Shown here: one piece after another, positions 18,408 through 26,146 of the stretch
Numbering within the stretch: the stretch's first letter is position 1
How the letters are laid out: every line of letters starts with the position of its first letter
Origin: Thalassospira mesophila
GTDB taxonomy: Bacteria; Pseudomonadota; Alphaproteobacteria; Rhodospirillales; Thalassospiraceae
DNA: 64,000 nt
Assembly (NCBI RefSeq): GCF_002115755.1
Contig: NZ_JFKA01000002.1
Span: 248,001-312,000 of the forward strand
Direction: 5' to 3'
The notes under the pieces: generated by a model
Told to the model about the DNA's origin: nothing
What the model saw: only the letters and a program-made list of their open reading frames with translations
Database searches by the model: none
Program-made: the position numbers and the translations under genes

Positions 18408-19291
18408 AACATTCCCGCATGAATGCCAGTTTGCAAAGCGGCCTGCCGCCGCGCAGCATGGCAGACTGGGTGCGCGATAAAACCGGGGGTGGCATTGTTG
18501 GCACCCTGGCACTGGCATTGGCAATTTTTGTTTTTGCGCTGATTATTTTTGGCCCGCTGACCAACATGCTGTTATGGGCGGTGACCGAACGCTGGTATTT
18601 CCCCCATACATTTCCATTGCAATACGGGTTTGAATTTTGGCATCGCGTGTTCAAGCCCACCGGCAATGCGGTTGAATCATTGCAATATTCGCTGATGATC
18701 GCGGTTTTTACCGTGATGTTTTGCCTGTCACTGGCTGTTCCGGCGGGCTATGCACTGGCCCGGTTGCGCCTGCCTGCCCGCGCGCTGATCTTGTTACTGT
18801 TTTTGGTGCCGCAGGCTTTTCCCAATATTCCAGTTTATATCAATATTGCCCGGTTGTTTTACCAGTTTGGCTGGCACGGCACGGTGCCCGCTGTTGTGCT
18901 GGTTCATACGCTGCATGGCATGGTTTATGCGGTCTGGATCGCGACAGCGGCCTTTTCTGCCGTGGACCCGGAATGCGAAGCGGCCGCGCGCGACATTGGT
19001 GCCGGGCCGATCCGAACCTTTTTTACCATCAGTTTTCCCAGTGCGTTTCCCGGTCTGGTGGCCAGCGGCATTTTTGTGTTTCTGGAATCACTCGATGAAT
19101 TTACCGGCACCTATTTTGTTGGTGCCCCGGAAATTACCACCTTGCCAATGTTGATGTTTCGCGCCGGGATGGAAGGGAATTATCAGGTTGCGTCGATCAC
19201 GGCCCTTTTGCTGCTGGTGCCATCGGTGTTGTTTATGTTTGTGGTCGAACGTTTCCTTCGGGCCGATGTCCTGGCCGGGGTTGGAAGATAA
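18404..19291 (+). CDS. ABC importer permease, second subunit
   Basis: 295 residues with six membrane spans (first at about 33-60). EAA-like loop: DPECEAAARDIGAGPIRTFFTISFPSAFPG. It overlaps the upstream permease by four bases. A slightly long N-terminus (about 30 polar residues) precedes the first span. With its partner it forms the translocation pore of the LacI-linked importer. Confidence 0.91.
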   Translation: MKHSRMNASLQSGLPPRSMADWVRDKTGGGIVGTLALALAIFVFALIIFGPLTNMLLWAVTERWYFPHTFPLQYGFEFWHRVFKPTGNAVESLQYSLMIAVFTVMFCLSLAVPAGYALARLRLPARALILLLFLVPQAFPNIPVYINIARLFYQFGWHGTVPAVVLVHTLHGMVYAVWIATAAFSAVDPECEAAARDIGAGPIRTFFTISFPSAFPGLVASGIFVFLESLDEFTGTYFVGAPEITTLPMLMFRAGMEGNYQVASITALLLLVPSVLFMFVVERFLRADVLAGVGR

Positions 19292-19296
19292 GCAAT

Positions 19297-20034
19297 ATGT
19301 TTGAAATTCAGGTGCTGGGAACCGGGGCGGCAAACGACCCGTCCCTGCCAAATTCGTCTGCCATCGTGACAGGGTATGGCACAAAATTGCTGATTGATTG
19401 CGGTTATAGTGTCGCCCGCGAAGTGCTGTTGACCCTGCCGGATCCAAACGCGATTGATGCCATTTTTTTCACCCACCATCATCCCGATCATGCGTGGGGG
19501 TTTGCCCCGGTTGTGACCGCATGGCAGGATTACGGGCGGCGCAAACCGCTTTTGATTCTGGCCACCCGTTGGGGCCGCTTCCAGCTTGAAAAACTGATCG
19601 AGCTTGGATTTGGCCCAAACTGGCAACCGGATTTTCAGATCGACTGGCATTTGGTGCCCGAACCGTTGATGCTGGGGGATATGGCGCTGTCCTTTGCGCC
19701 CACCGATCATACGGTGCCCAATCATGCGGTGCGCATTGCCTGTGCGGGTCGGGTTTTTGCCTATAGCGGCGATGGAAGGGCAACGCCGCAATCCATCGCC
19801 CTTTATCGCCATGCCGACCTGCTGTTTCACGAATGCCATTTGTTCGAAGATGATGCCGCCGTTTTGGGCCATGCCAGCCTGCGCCATTGCCGCGATATTG
19901 CCAGGCAAAGCGAATGCGGGGAAATGATGCTGTATCATATTGAAGCAGGGGCGCGGGCAGATGTGACGTTGGCACTGGCCCATGATCGCGGCGTTGGGTT
20001 GGCACCGCAGGGCGGGGTTTTGCGTTTGTTGTAA
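19297..20034 (+). CDS. Metallo-beta-lactamase-fold hydrolase (RNase Z/PhnP-like)
   Basis: 245 residues, probably cytoplasmic. It opens FEIQVLGTGAANDPSLPNSS and has the metal motif THHHPDHAWG, a later His in APTDHTVPNHAV, the bridging Asp in FAYSGDGRATP and a HECHLF segment, matching phosphodiesterase-like members (ElaC, PhnP). Such enzymes cleave phosphodiesters, for example cyclic ribose phosphates in PhnP. It starts five bases after the second permease and is part of the import operon, so it may process the imported compound. Substrate unknown. Its stop lies on the edge of a minus-strand terminator. Confidence 0.85.
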   Translation: MFEIQVLGTGAANDPSLPNSSAIVTGYGTKLLIDCGYSVAREVLLTLPDPNAIDAIFFTHHHPDHAWGFAPVVTAWQDYGRRKPLLILATRWGRFQLEKLIELGFGPNWQPDFQIDWHLVPEPLMLGDMALSFAPTDHTVPNHAVRIACAGRVFAYSGDGRATPQSIALYRHADLLFHECHLFEDDAAVLGHASLRHCRDIARQSECGEMMLYHIEAGARADVTLALAHDRGVGLAPQGGVLRLL

Positions 20035-20067
20035 AAAAAAAGCCTGCGTCAGGGGCACGACGCAGGC
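20033..20067 (-). terminator. Rho-independent terminator, minus strand
   Basis: GCCTGCGTC and GACGCAGGC form a nine-base stem with an eight-base loop, followed on the minus strand by a run of nine T. It would end a transcript coming from the cytochrome b561 side, after the hairpin-rich stretch 20076-20331. Confidence 0.88.
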
Positions 20068-20075
20068 AAAAAAGA

Positions 20076-20331
20076 AAACGGGAATTGGGGCAGATTATAC
20101 CAGATCTCAATGAGGATGACTCATGGAGGTCTGTTTAGGCGCGACTGCGCCGCGCGGCCTGTGCCGCGAAAGGCAAGGGCTTCGTAGAAGCCCGCCCGCC
20201 GACTGAGGGCTGCATTGATCGGTTTCGATCAGTGCAGTTTGGTATTAGCCGCGACGAGGCGAAATAACGGGCTGAGGGATCACCTGTTATTTTGCCTTTT
20301 GCGGCGGTGAAACAGGATTGGCCGTTCGTCG
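20076..20331 (-). ncRNA. Hairpin-rich non-coding stretch, possible small RNA or long 3' UTR
   Basis: No convincing protein reads here. Several inverted repeats are packed together: 20102-20132 (12-base arms, ten matching), 20177-20193 (GGGCTTC/GAAGCCC), 20210-20237 (12-base arms, one mismatch) and CCTGTT/AACAGG at 20283-20316. On the minus strand the region ends in a strong terminator at 20033. That fits either a structured small RNA or a processed 3' UTR of the cytochrome b561 mRNA. I do not recognise 6S, SRP, RNase P or tmRNA signatures. Strand and ends are inferred from the terminator only. Confidence 0.35.
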
Positions 20332-20871
20332 TTACCGAATATCGGTTTGGCTGCCGGTGCGTTTGCGCCCGGTAATCATGGCGCGCACCAGATTTTCGCG
20401 GTGGTGATAGCTGGCCAGAAGGACCCCGGCCAAATGACCAATCACAAGGACCATCAGGCAATTTGCCAGAAATTCATGAACGTTCTGAACCCAGCGCACC
20501 CCCCAATAGGCATCGGTGGTTTGCATCCAGCCGGTGGTTGCCACAAGGCCCATGCAGACCAGCAGGGCTATAATCATCGCCCCTCCGGCGGGGTTATGAC
20601 CAAGATACCGTTCGGCTTTGCCACCGGGGATATCGCGTAAATAGCCGAGCGTCGTTTTCGGGCCGCGCACAAACTGGCGAAACCGGGCGTAATGCGACCC
20701 GACCAGCCCCCAGATCAGGCGAAAGCTGATCAGGGCTGCGGCGCAATACCCGGCCCATTCATGAAGGTTTTTGATCTGATTGGAACTGAGCCATGCCACC
20801 GCAAAACTGGCAACCAGGCTCCAGTGAAAAATACGAACCAGCGGGTCCCAGACTTTTACGGTGGCAGCCAT
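20332..20871 (-). CDS. Cytochrome b561-family membrane protein
   Basis: 179 residues with four membrane spans. Candidate haem ligands are His in VRIFHWSLV, NLHEWAGY, VHEFLANCLM and LVIGHLAGVLL. It starts VKVWDPLVRIFHW, the usual opening of prokaryotic di-haem b561 proteins that pass electrons between quinol and a periplasmic partner. It lies two bases behind a gene for a small PepSY-like periplasmic protein, a common pairing. The physiological partner is not evident from the neighbourhood. Confidence 0.9.
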   Translation of the reverse strand: MAATVKVWDPLVRIFHWSLVASFAVAWLSSNQIKNLHEWAGYCAAALISFRLIWGLVGSHYARFRQFVRGPKTTLGYLRDIPGGKAERYLGHNPAGGAMIIALLVCMGLVATTGWMQTTDAYWGVRWVQNVHEFLANCLMVLVIGHLAGVLLASYHHRENLVRAMITGRKRTGSQTDIR

Positions 20872-20873
20872 GA

Positions 20874-21152
20874 TTAATCCTCGTCTTTTTTATCAACGGC
20901 TTTCAGTGTCGCCGGGTCAAACAGGGTTTCAACGCGCTTGCCATCTTCATCAAGGGCATAAACTTCGTAACAACCGTCTTCGGTTTTGATCTGCTTGACC
21001 TTCCAGCCCTGGCCTTCCAGCTTGGTCTGCAGGGCTTCGGGTTTTTGCCATTGGTCCATCGGGGCTTTGCAGCTCATTTCGTTGGCAGAGGAAACAGACG
21101 GTAAAAAACCGAAGGAAGACAGGGCCAGTAAAGCAGCGATGATTTTCAGCAT
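20874..21152 (-). CDS. PepSY-like small periplasmic protein
   Basis: 92 residues with a signal peptide ending near SVSSA. The mature part (LQTKLEGQGWKVKQIKTEDG, then CYEVYALDEDGKRVETLFDP) is a single PepSY-type domain, with two cysteines that could form a disulfide. ATG 21152 is preceded by AAGGA; a longer in-frame start at 21185 would bury the signal peptide. It is co-transcribed with cytochrome b561. PepSY proteins next to b561 are thought to assist or modulate the redox protein; exact function unknown. Confidence 0.82.
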   Translation of the reverse strand: MLKIIAALLALSSFGFLPSVSSANEMSCKAPMDQWQKPEALQTKLEGQGWKVKQIKTEDGCYEVYALDEDGKRVETLFDPATLKAVDKKDED

Positions 21153-21276
21153 TGCGGGTTCCTTGAAAACAATGGTTTGTGACAAGGGGCAATGTGACGA
21201 CCCAAACTGACATCAGCCTGAAACATCCGTCATTCCGGCTTCAGGCTGTTGTCAGGAAAAACAGGGCAGGGCCCAT

Positions 21277-21307
21277 AAAAAAACGACGGAACATGTCCGC
21301 CGTTTTT
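21277..21307 (-). terminator. Terminator behind the polyamine genes
   Basis: AAAAACGACGGA pairs with TCCGCCGTTTTT around a five-base loop. On the minus strand the T-run covers 21277-21283. It lies 30 bases past the stop of the carboxynorspermidine dehydrogenase gene and could also work on the plus strand. Confidence 0.85.
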
Positions 21308-21337
21308 AGGAAATTCAGATTTGTGCCGGATACGAAA

Positions 21338-22585
21338 TCAGTTGGCGAAATTAAGATCGCGGTCGCCATTGGCATCCTTGATCCGGGTCGGAAGGCCCAT
21401 CTGGTTAAGCAAATGCAAAAACGGCTTGGCCGGAAGATCTTCGATATTGGCCATTTTCTTTACATCCCATTCGCCCGATGCAATCAGCAAGGCAGCGGCA
21501 ACCGGCGGAACGCCAGCAGTATAGGAAATGCCCTGGCTTCCGACTTCTTCAAACGCGTCCTTATGGTCGGCGACGTTATAAATCAGAACTTCGGTGTCCT
21601 TGCCGTCTTTTTTACCTTTGACCAGATCACCAATGCAGGTTTTACCGGTGTAATCGGGTGCCAGCGAGCTTGGGTCGGGCAGGCAGGCTTTCACAACCTT
21701 AAGCGGGATGACTTCCTGCCCTTCGGCGGTAAATACCGGCTGTTCAGACAGCAGGCCAATATTTTTCAGAACCGTAAAGACATTGACGTAATGGTCGCCA
21801 AAGCCCATCCAGAAACGGACATTGGGCACATTCAGGTTCTGCGACAGGGAATGCACCTCGTCATGGCCGGTCATGAAGGTTTGGCTTTCGCCAACCACGG
21901 GCATGTCCCAAACTTTTTTGACTTCAAACATGGTGTTTGATTGCCATTTTGAGTTTTGCCAGGAATAAACCGTGCCGGTAAATTCGCGGAAGTTGATTTC
22001 CGGGTCAAAATTGGTGGCAAAATATTTGCCGTGGCTGCCGGCATTAATGTCGATGATGTCGATTGATTCAATTTCATCGAAATAGTCTTCAACCGCCAGC
22101 TTGGCATAGGCATTGACCACGCCCGGATCAAAACCCGCGCCAAGAATGGCCGTTACACCGGCTTTTTCGCATTCTTCGCGGCGTTTCCATTCATAGTTGG
22201 CGTACCAGGGCGGCGTTTCGCAAATCTTGTCCTGCTCCTCGTGGATGGCAGTATCAAGATAGGCGGCACCGGTGGCAATACAGGCCGACATAACCGGCAT
22301 GTTAATAAAGGGCGAACCAACGTTAAGTACGATTTCGCAGCCGGTTTCCTTGATCAATGCCACGGTGGCATCAACATTGGTGGCATCAAGCGCATGGCCC
22401 GCAAGAACGCCGTCCACATTTTTCAGGTTTTGCTTGGCGCGGATCGTATCAATGATCGCCTGGCATTTCGCAGCGGTGCGCGAAGCAATATGGATATCGC
22501 CAAGCACGTCGTTGTGTTGTGCGCATTTGTGTGCCACGACCTGGGCCACGCCACCAGCACCGATGATGAGAACGTTTTTCTTCAT
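21338..22585 (-). CDS. Carboxynorspermidine/carboxyspermidine dehydrogenase (saccharopine dehydrogenase family)
   Basis: 415 residues. The N-terminal Rossmann motif KKNVLIIGAGGVAQVVAHKC binds NAD(P). The catalytic domain includes GAGFDPGVVNAYAKLAVEDYF and a DINAGSHGKYFATNFDPEIN stretch typical of the polyamine branch of the family. The enzyme condenses aspartate semialdehyde with putrescine or diaminopropane and reduces the product to carboxy(nor)spermidine. It follows the decarboxylase gene nspC by 50 bases, and together they make (nor)spermidine without S-adenosylmethionine decarboxylase. Which diamine is used cannot be told from sequence. Confidence 0.92.
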   Translation of the reverse strand: MKKNVLIIGAGGVAQVVAHKCAQHNDVLGDIHIASRTAAKCQAIIDTIRAKQNLKNVDGVLAGHALDATNVDATVALIKETGCEIVLNVGSPFINMPVMSACIATGAAYLDTAIHEEQDKICETPPWYANYEWKRREECEKAGVTAILGAGFDPGVVNAYAKLAVEDYFDEIESIDIIDINAGSHGKYFATNFDPEINFREFTGTVYSWQNSKWQSNTMFEVKKVWDMPVVGESQTFMTGHDEVHSLSQNLNVPNVRFWMGFGDHYVNVFTVLKNIGLLSEQPVFTAEGQEVIPLKVVKACLPDPSSLAPDYTGKTCIGDLVKGKKDGKDTEVLIYNVADHKDAFEEVGSQGISYTAGVPPVAAALLIASGEWDVKKMANIEDLPAKPFLHLLNQMGLPTRIKDANGDRDLNFAN

Positions 22586-22635
22586 TTCAGGCCAAAAACT
22601 CCCTTTTTTGAATAGATGAAACCCAAATAATCCGC

Positions 22636-23733
22636 CTATGACAGGCTGGAAACATAGTCTTCAAAGCCAAATTCCCGAACCAGGCGTTCGGTTCCGTCAA
22701 GTTCACGAAGAACGATAGAGGGCATGCCAACCCCGTTAAACCAGTTCTTCTTGACCATGGTGTAACCGGCGGCATCCTGAATCGAGATGCGGTCGCCGAC
22801 CTTGATGTCGTTTTCAAAGCGAAATTCGCCAAATACATCGCCCGCGAGGCAGGATTTGCCACAAATCATAACTTCGTGGTGGCCTGTGTTGGGGGATACC
22901 TTCGCATTTTCGCGATAAATCAGCAAATCGAGCATGTGGGCTTCGATCGAGCTATCAACGATGGCAAGGTTTTTGCCGTTATAAAGCGTATCAAGCACGC
23001 TGACTTCCAGCGTTGTGCTTTTCGTGATCGAGGCTTCACCCGGCTCAAGGTAAACTTGCACACCAAAGGTTTGCGAAAACTGCTTCAGGCGGGCGCAGAA
23101 TTTATCGAGCGGATAGTTATCGCCGGTAAAGTGAATGCCGCCTCCCAGACTGACCCACTCCACGCGTGACAGCAGGCTGCCAAATTTGGTTTCAATGTCG
23201 GCCAGCATCTGGTCGAACAAATCGAAATCGGCATTTTCACAGTTATTGTGAATCATGAAGCCCGAGATTTTATCCATCACCGCTTCAACCTTCGTGACAT
23301 CCCATTCGCCCAAACGCGAAAACGGGCGTGCCGGGTCGGCCAGATCAAAACTGGATGAACTGACCATCGGGTTTAAGCGCAAGCCGCGCACAATGCCCGA
23401 TGCCTGATCGGCAAAGCGGTTTAACTGGCTGATGGAATTGAAAATAATCTTGTCAGCATTGTCGATCACTTCGGCAATTTCATCATCGCCATAGGCAACA
23501 CTATAGGCATGGGTTTCCTTGCCGAATTTTTCCCGGCCCAGTTTAACCTCGTACAGGGACGACGATGTGGTGCCATCCATATAATCGGCCATGAAATCAA
23601 ATACCGACCAGGTGGCAAAACATTTAAGTGCCAGCAACGCCTTTGCACCGGAATGTTCGCGCACATAGGCGATCTTTTCCATGTTGCGCAAAAGTTTTGA
23701 TTTATCGATCAGATAATAAGGTGTGGAAATCAT
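22636..23733 (-). CDS. nspC: Carboxynorspermidine decarboxylase
   Basis: 365 residues of the alanine-racemase-fold PLP decarboxylases. The PLP lysine is in ALLALKCFATWSVFDFM near residue 37. LGGGIHFTGDNYPLDKF is the phosphate-binding glycine loop, and CGKSCLAGDVFGEF carries the active-site cysteine region. It removes the carboxyl group from carboxy(nor)spermidine. First gene of the two-gene polyamine operon. Length is standard. Confidence 0.93.
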   Translation of the reverse strand: MISTPYYLIDKSKLLRNMEKIAYVREHSGAKALLALKCFATWSVFDFMADYMDGTTSSSLYEVKLGREKFGKETHAYSVAYGDDEIAEVIDNADKIIFNSISQLNRFADQASGIVRGLRLNPMVSSSSFDLADPARPFSRLGEWDVTKVEAVMDKISGFMIHNNCENADFDLFDQMLADIETKFGSLLSRVEWVSLGGGIHFTGDNYPLDKFCARLKQFSQTFGVQVYLEPGEASITKSTTLEVSVLDTLYNGKNLAIVDSSIEAHMLDLLIYRENAKVSPNTGHHEVMICGKSCLAGDVFGEFRFENDIKVGDRISIQDAAGYTMVKKNWFNGVGMPSIVLRELDGTERLVREFGFEDYVSSLS

Positions 23734-24359
23734 GGCGATGTATCTCGGTCCTCAAACGGGGCAAATGGCACATTGCACATGGGCTGGCCCCTAAGTTTCA
23801 GGGTCTGTGGGCAATGATCGTTTTGATGTGATCACTGGCGTCAAACCCCGTCATTAAAATGCGATATCAGGTTGGCTGTGATGGTACCTGCGCATAATGT
23901 CGCGACCCAATAGCAGTGCAGCAAGGGGGGGTCAATAAGGTGCTGACATTCCTGCGCGCTGATAAATGCCGATAACCGCGTTTTGTGTGGCGAGATCATC
24001 GGCGGGCACTTTATAATCCTTTGAAATAACAAATAAATTTTTCAAGCTCGGCGCCGGATGTCGCTTCTGTTAAATCCACAAGGATCGGGCGGGCTGCGGG
24101 CCAAAAGCGCGGGTATTGCTGTTAAACGTTCGGTGCGCCCGATTGATCCGCAAGGGCATAGCAAGGGTAATGGCAGTGGCATTATCCGTTTGCCGGGCGT
24201 ATCGTGTTTATTCCCTTTAACGCCAGGGTTTGTTCGGGCAGGAGGGTAAACCGATATGAATTAACAGCTTCAAAATTATGCCTTGATATCGGGGTATTTT
24301 AAACAAACGGGGCAATCCCGTTTTTGATCTGATGATGTAACCATGGCAAGGAGGCCCGT
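23734..24359. other. 626-base stretch without a recognised gene
   Basis: It holds the leader of nspC at the left and the leader of the VOC gene at the right (AAGGAGG just before 24360). Reading frames of about 63 codons exist on both strands, but they lack ribosome sites, family resemblance and any operon link. I see no strong terminator, tRNA or mobile-element remnant. Confidence 0.6.
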
Positions 24360-24845
24360 ATGCCACCCGCAGTGTTTAACGTCGATCACATGGCCTTTCC
24401 AACCCGCGATCTTGCCGCGACGGATGACTTTTATTCACGGGTGTTAAAGGCCCGGTTGGTGCATGCCGAAAGCGGCTATAGCCCGGCCTGGAAAAGCGAT
24501 TATTTACGCATTACCTTTGCCCTGCCCGATGGCACACAAATTTCATTTTTTGACTGGCCTGCTGATCAGGGCCCTTACGCCAATGAGCCGGAATTGCCTG
24601 ATGATGTGTTTCACATTGGCCTGCGGTGTGCGGCGGCGCGCGATGTTATTGCGTGGCAAAACCATTTGTTTTCGCAAAAGGTGGTTTACCATAATGAAGA
24701 TGACGGGACAGCGCGCCGGTTATATTTTCGCGATCCCAATGGCATCCGCTTTGAAATTTTCGCCGCCGAAACCCCGCAATCGCGCGACAATGGCGAAGTT
24801 GACGCCCGTGCCGTTTATGATGAATGGCGCAGCATTCGTGTCTGA
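24360..24845 (+). CDS. VOC-family (glyoxalase/dioxygenase fold) protein
   Basis: 161 residues, a single vicinal-oxygen-chelate unit. FNVDHMAFPTRDLAATDDFYSRVLKARLVH opens the first beta-alpha-beta-beta-beta module with metal His8. FHIGLRCAAARDVIAWQNHL and LYFRDPNGIRFEIFA give the second module, with the His and Glu expected as metal ligands. The reaction is unknown. It starts behind AAGGAGG and is convergent with the LacI regulator, whose stop is ten bases away; a link to the sugar operon is possible but unproven. Confidence 0.88.
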   Translation: MPPAVFNVDHMAFPTRDLAATDDFYSRVLKARLVHAESGYSPAWKSDYLRITFALPDGTQISFFDWPADQGPYANEPELPDDVFHIGLRCAAARDVIAWQNHLFSQKVVYHNEDDGTARRLYFRDPNGIRFEIFAAETPQSRDNGEVDARAVYDEWRSIRV

Positions 24846-24854
24846 TGGTTGCCG

Positions 24855-25901
24855 CTAGGCGGGATCGCGGTTTGTGCAGGGGGCGGTGCTGGCGCGAATG
24901 ATTAATTCGGTATTGATAATGACCGGGTTGTTATCGGCGTGGGTATCCGGGGCAGGGCGGGATTTATCAAGCCGTTCAAGCACCAGCGCAATCGCCTGTT
25001 CGCCAAGGCGGCGGCGTGGCTGACGAATGGTGGTGAGCGGCGGGTCGTAATTGGCGGCAAGGTGAATGTCATCAAACCCGACCACAGATATATCACGCGG
25101 CACGTTCAGGCCCAGTTCCTTTGCCGCGACAATAGCACCGATGGCCATGCCGTCACTGGCGCAGAAAAACGCCGTTGGCGGGGTGTCTGATCGCAGTAAA
25201 CGCCTGGCAGCCGCAATCCCGGCCTCGATCCCGAAATCGGGCGAATAATCGATAGAGGCGGTCTTGCGCAATCCGGCTTCTGCCATGGCTTCGTTAAAAC
25301 CGGCAACGCGGTCTATTGTTAAAATGTTTTGCGCGGGGCCGGCAATATGGGCGATGCGTGCGTGGCCCAATTGCGTTAAATGCCGGGTGGCTTCAAGGGC
25401 GGCTTGCTGGTTATCGATAATCACGGTGGGCAAATTGCTGCCGGGAATGCGTTCGCATACCGCCACAATTGGGGGTGTGCCAATGCGCGGGGCCTCGGAC
25501 AGGGGCGATGGTAAATGCCCATTTAGCAAAATCATGGCGTCGGCCTGATTACTACGCAAATAGGCAGCATAGGTGGCTTCGCGTTCGGGGTCGTTCTGGG
25601 TGTCGCCAATCAGCACGTTATAACCGGCGCGCGAGGCGCCCTGTTCAATCCCGGACAGAATTTCAGCAAAAAACGGATTGCCGATATCGGGTACTAACAG
25701 CAAAATCATGCCCGATCGGCTCAGGCGTAAATTGCGCGCCATGACATTGGCAGTGTAACCGGTGGCCGCGATGGCATGTTGCACTTTTTCGCGCGTGCTT
25801 TGCGATACAAGCTGCGGCTTGTGCAAGGCGCGGCTGACGGTGGCAATCGACACACCGGCCTGTTGGGCAACATCTTCAATCGTGGCTGTTTTTTCGCTCA
25901 T
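24855..25901 (-). CDS. LacI-family transcriptional regulator of the sugar operon
   Basis: 348 residues. Helix-turn-helix TIEDVAQQAGVSIATVSRAL and hinge TGYTANVMARNLRLSRSG, followed by the ligand-binding domain (LLVPDIGNPFFAEILSGIEQ; FFCASDGMAIGAIVAAKELG; VVGFDDIHLAANYDPPLTTI). I took ATG 25901, preceded by AGTAGGA, because the HTH starts right after it. It is divergent from the ribose-type ABC operon at 26147, and two LacI-type operator sequences lie in between, so it very likely represses that operon. Confidence 0.94.
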   Translation of the reverse strand: MSEKTATIEDVAQQAGVSIATVSRALHKPQLVSQSTREKVQHAIAATGYTANVMARNLRLSRSGMILLLVPDIGNPFFAEILSGIEQGASRAGYNVLIGDTQNDPEREATYAAYLRSNQADAMILLNGHLPSPLSEAPRIGTPPIVAVCERIPGSNLPTVIIDNQQAALEATRHLTQLGHARIAHIAGPAQNILTIDRVAGFNEAMAEAGLRKTASIDYSPDFGIEAGIAAARRLLRSDTPPTAFFCASDGMAIGAIVAAKELGLNVPRDISVVGFDDIHLAANYDPPLTTIRQPRRRLGEQAIALVLERLDKSRPAPDTHADNNPVIINTELIIRASTAPCTNRDPA

Positions 25902-26056
25902 GCCTGTTCCTACTCTGCCACCGCGGGCTGGTCTATTCCTTTTATATCGGACGGTCAGGCTGTTTTGGCGTGCACTGTACATCGCCAGCCTATCCGCACT
26001 GCGGCATTTGGGCGTTATTATTGTAACTTTCTTTCAAAAACACGATAAAAAGAGAA

Positions 26057-26092
26057 ATGTAAAGGTTTACATAAAGAATGAAAACGTTTACA
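26057..26092. promoter_or_regulatory. Two candidate LacI-type operators
   Basis: ATGTAAAGGTTTACAT (26057-26072) has perfect seven-base arms. TGAAAACGTTTACA (26079-26092) has 12 of 14 palindromic positions and the central CG of LacI sites. Their centres are about 21 bases apart, two helical turns, so two dimers could bind the same face. They precede the sugar ABC operon. Confidence 0.65.
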
Positions 26093-26146
26093 CGGGTTGA
26101 ATAACGATGTGATCGCAAAAATGCGGCGTTAGGGAGGTTCTGTTTC

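Noticed and set aside
20135-20461. 108-codon minus-strand frame across the hairpin-rich stretch
   Set aside because: It overlaps the end of cytochrome b561 in another frame, starts inside that gene and has a random-looking, Arg/Ser-rich composition.
24058-24249. 63-codon plus-strand frame in the gap before the VOC gene
   Set aside because: No ribosome site, no family resemblance, biased composition.
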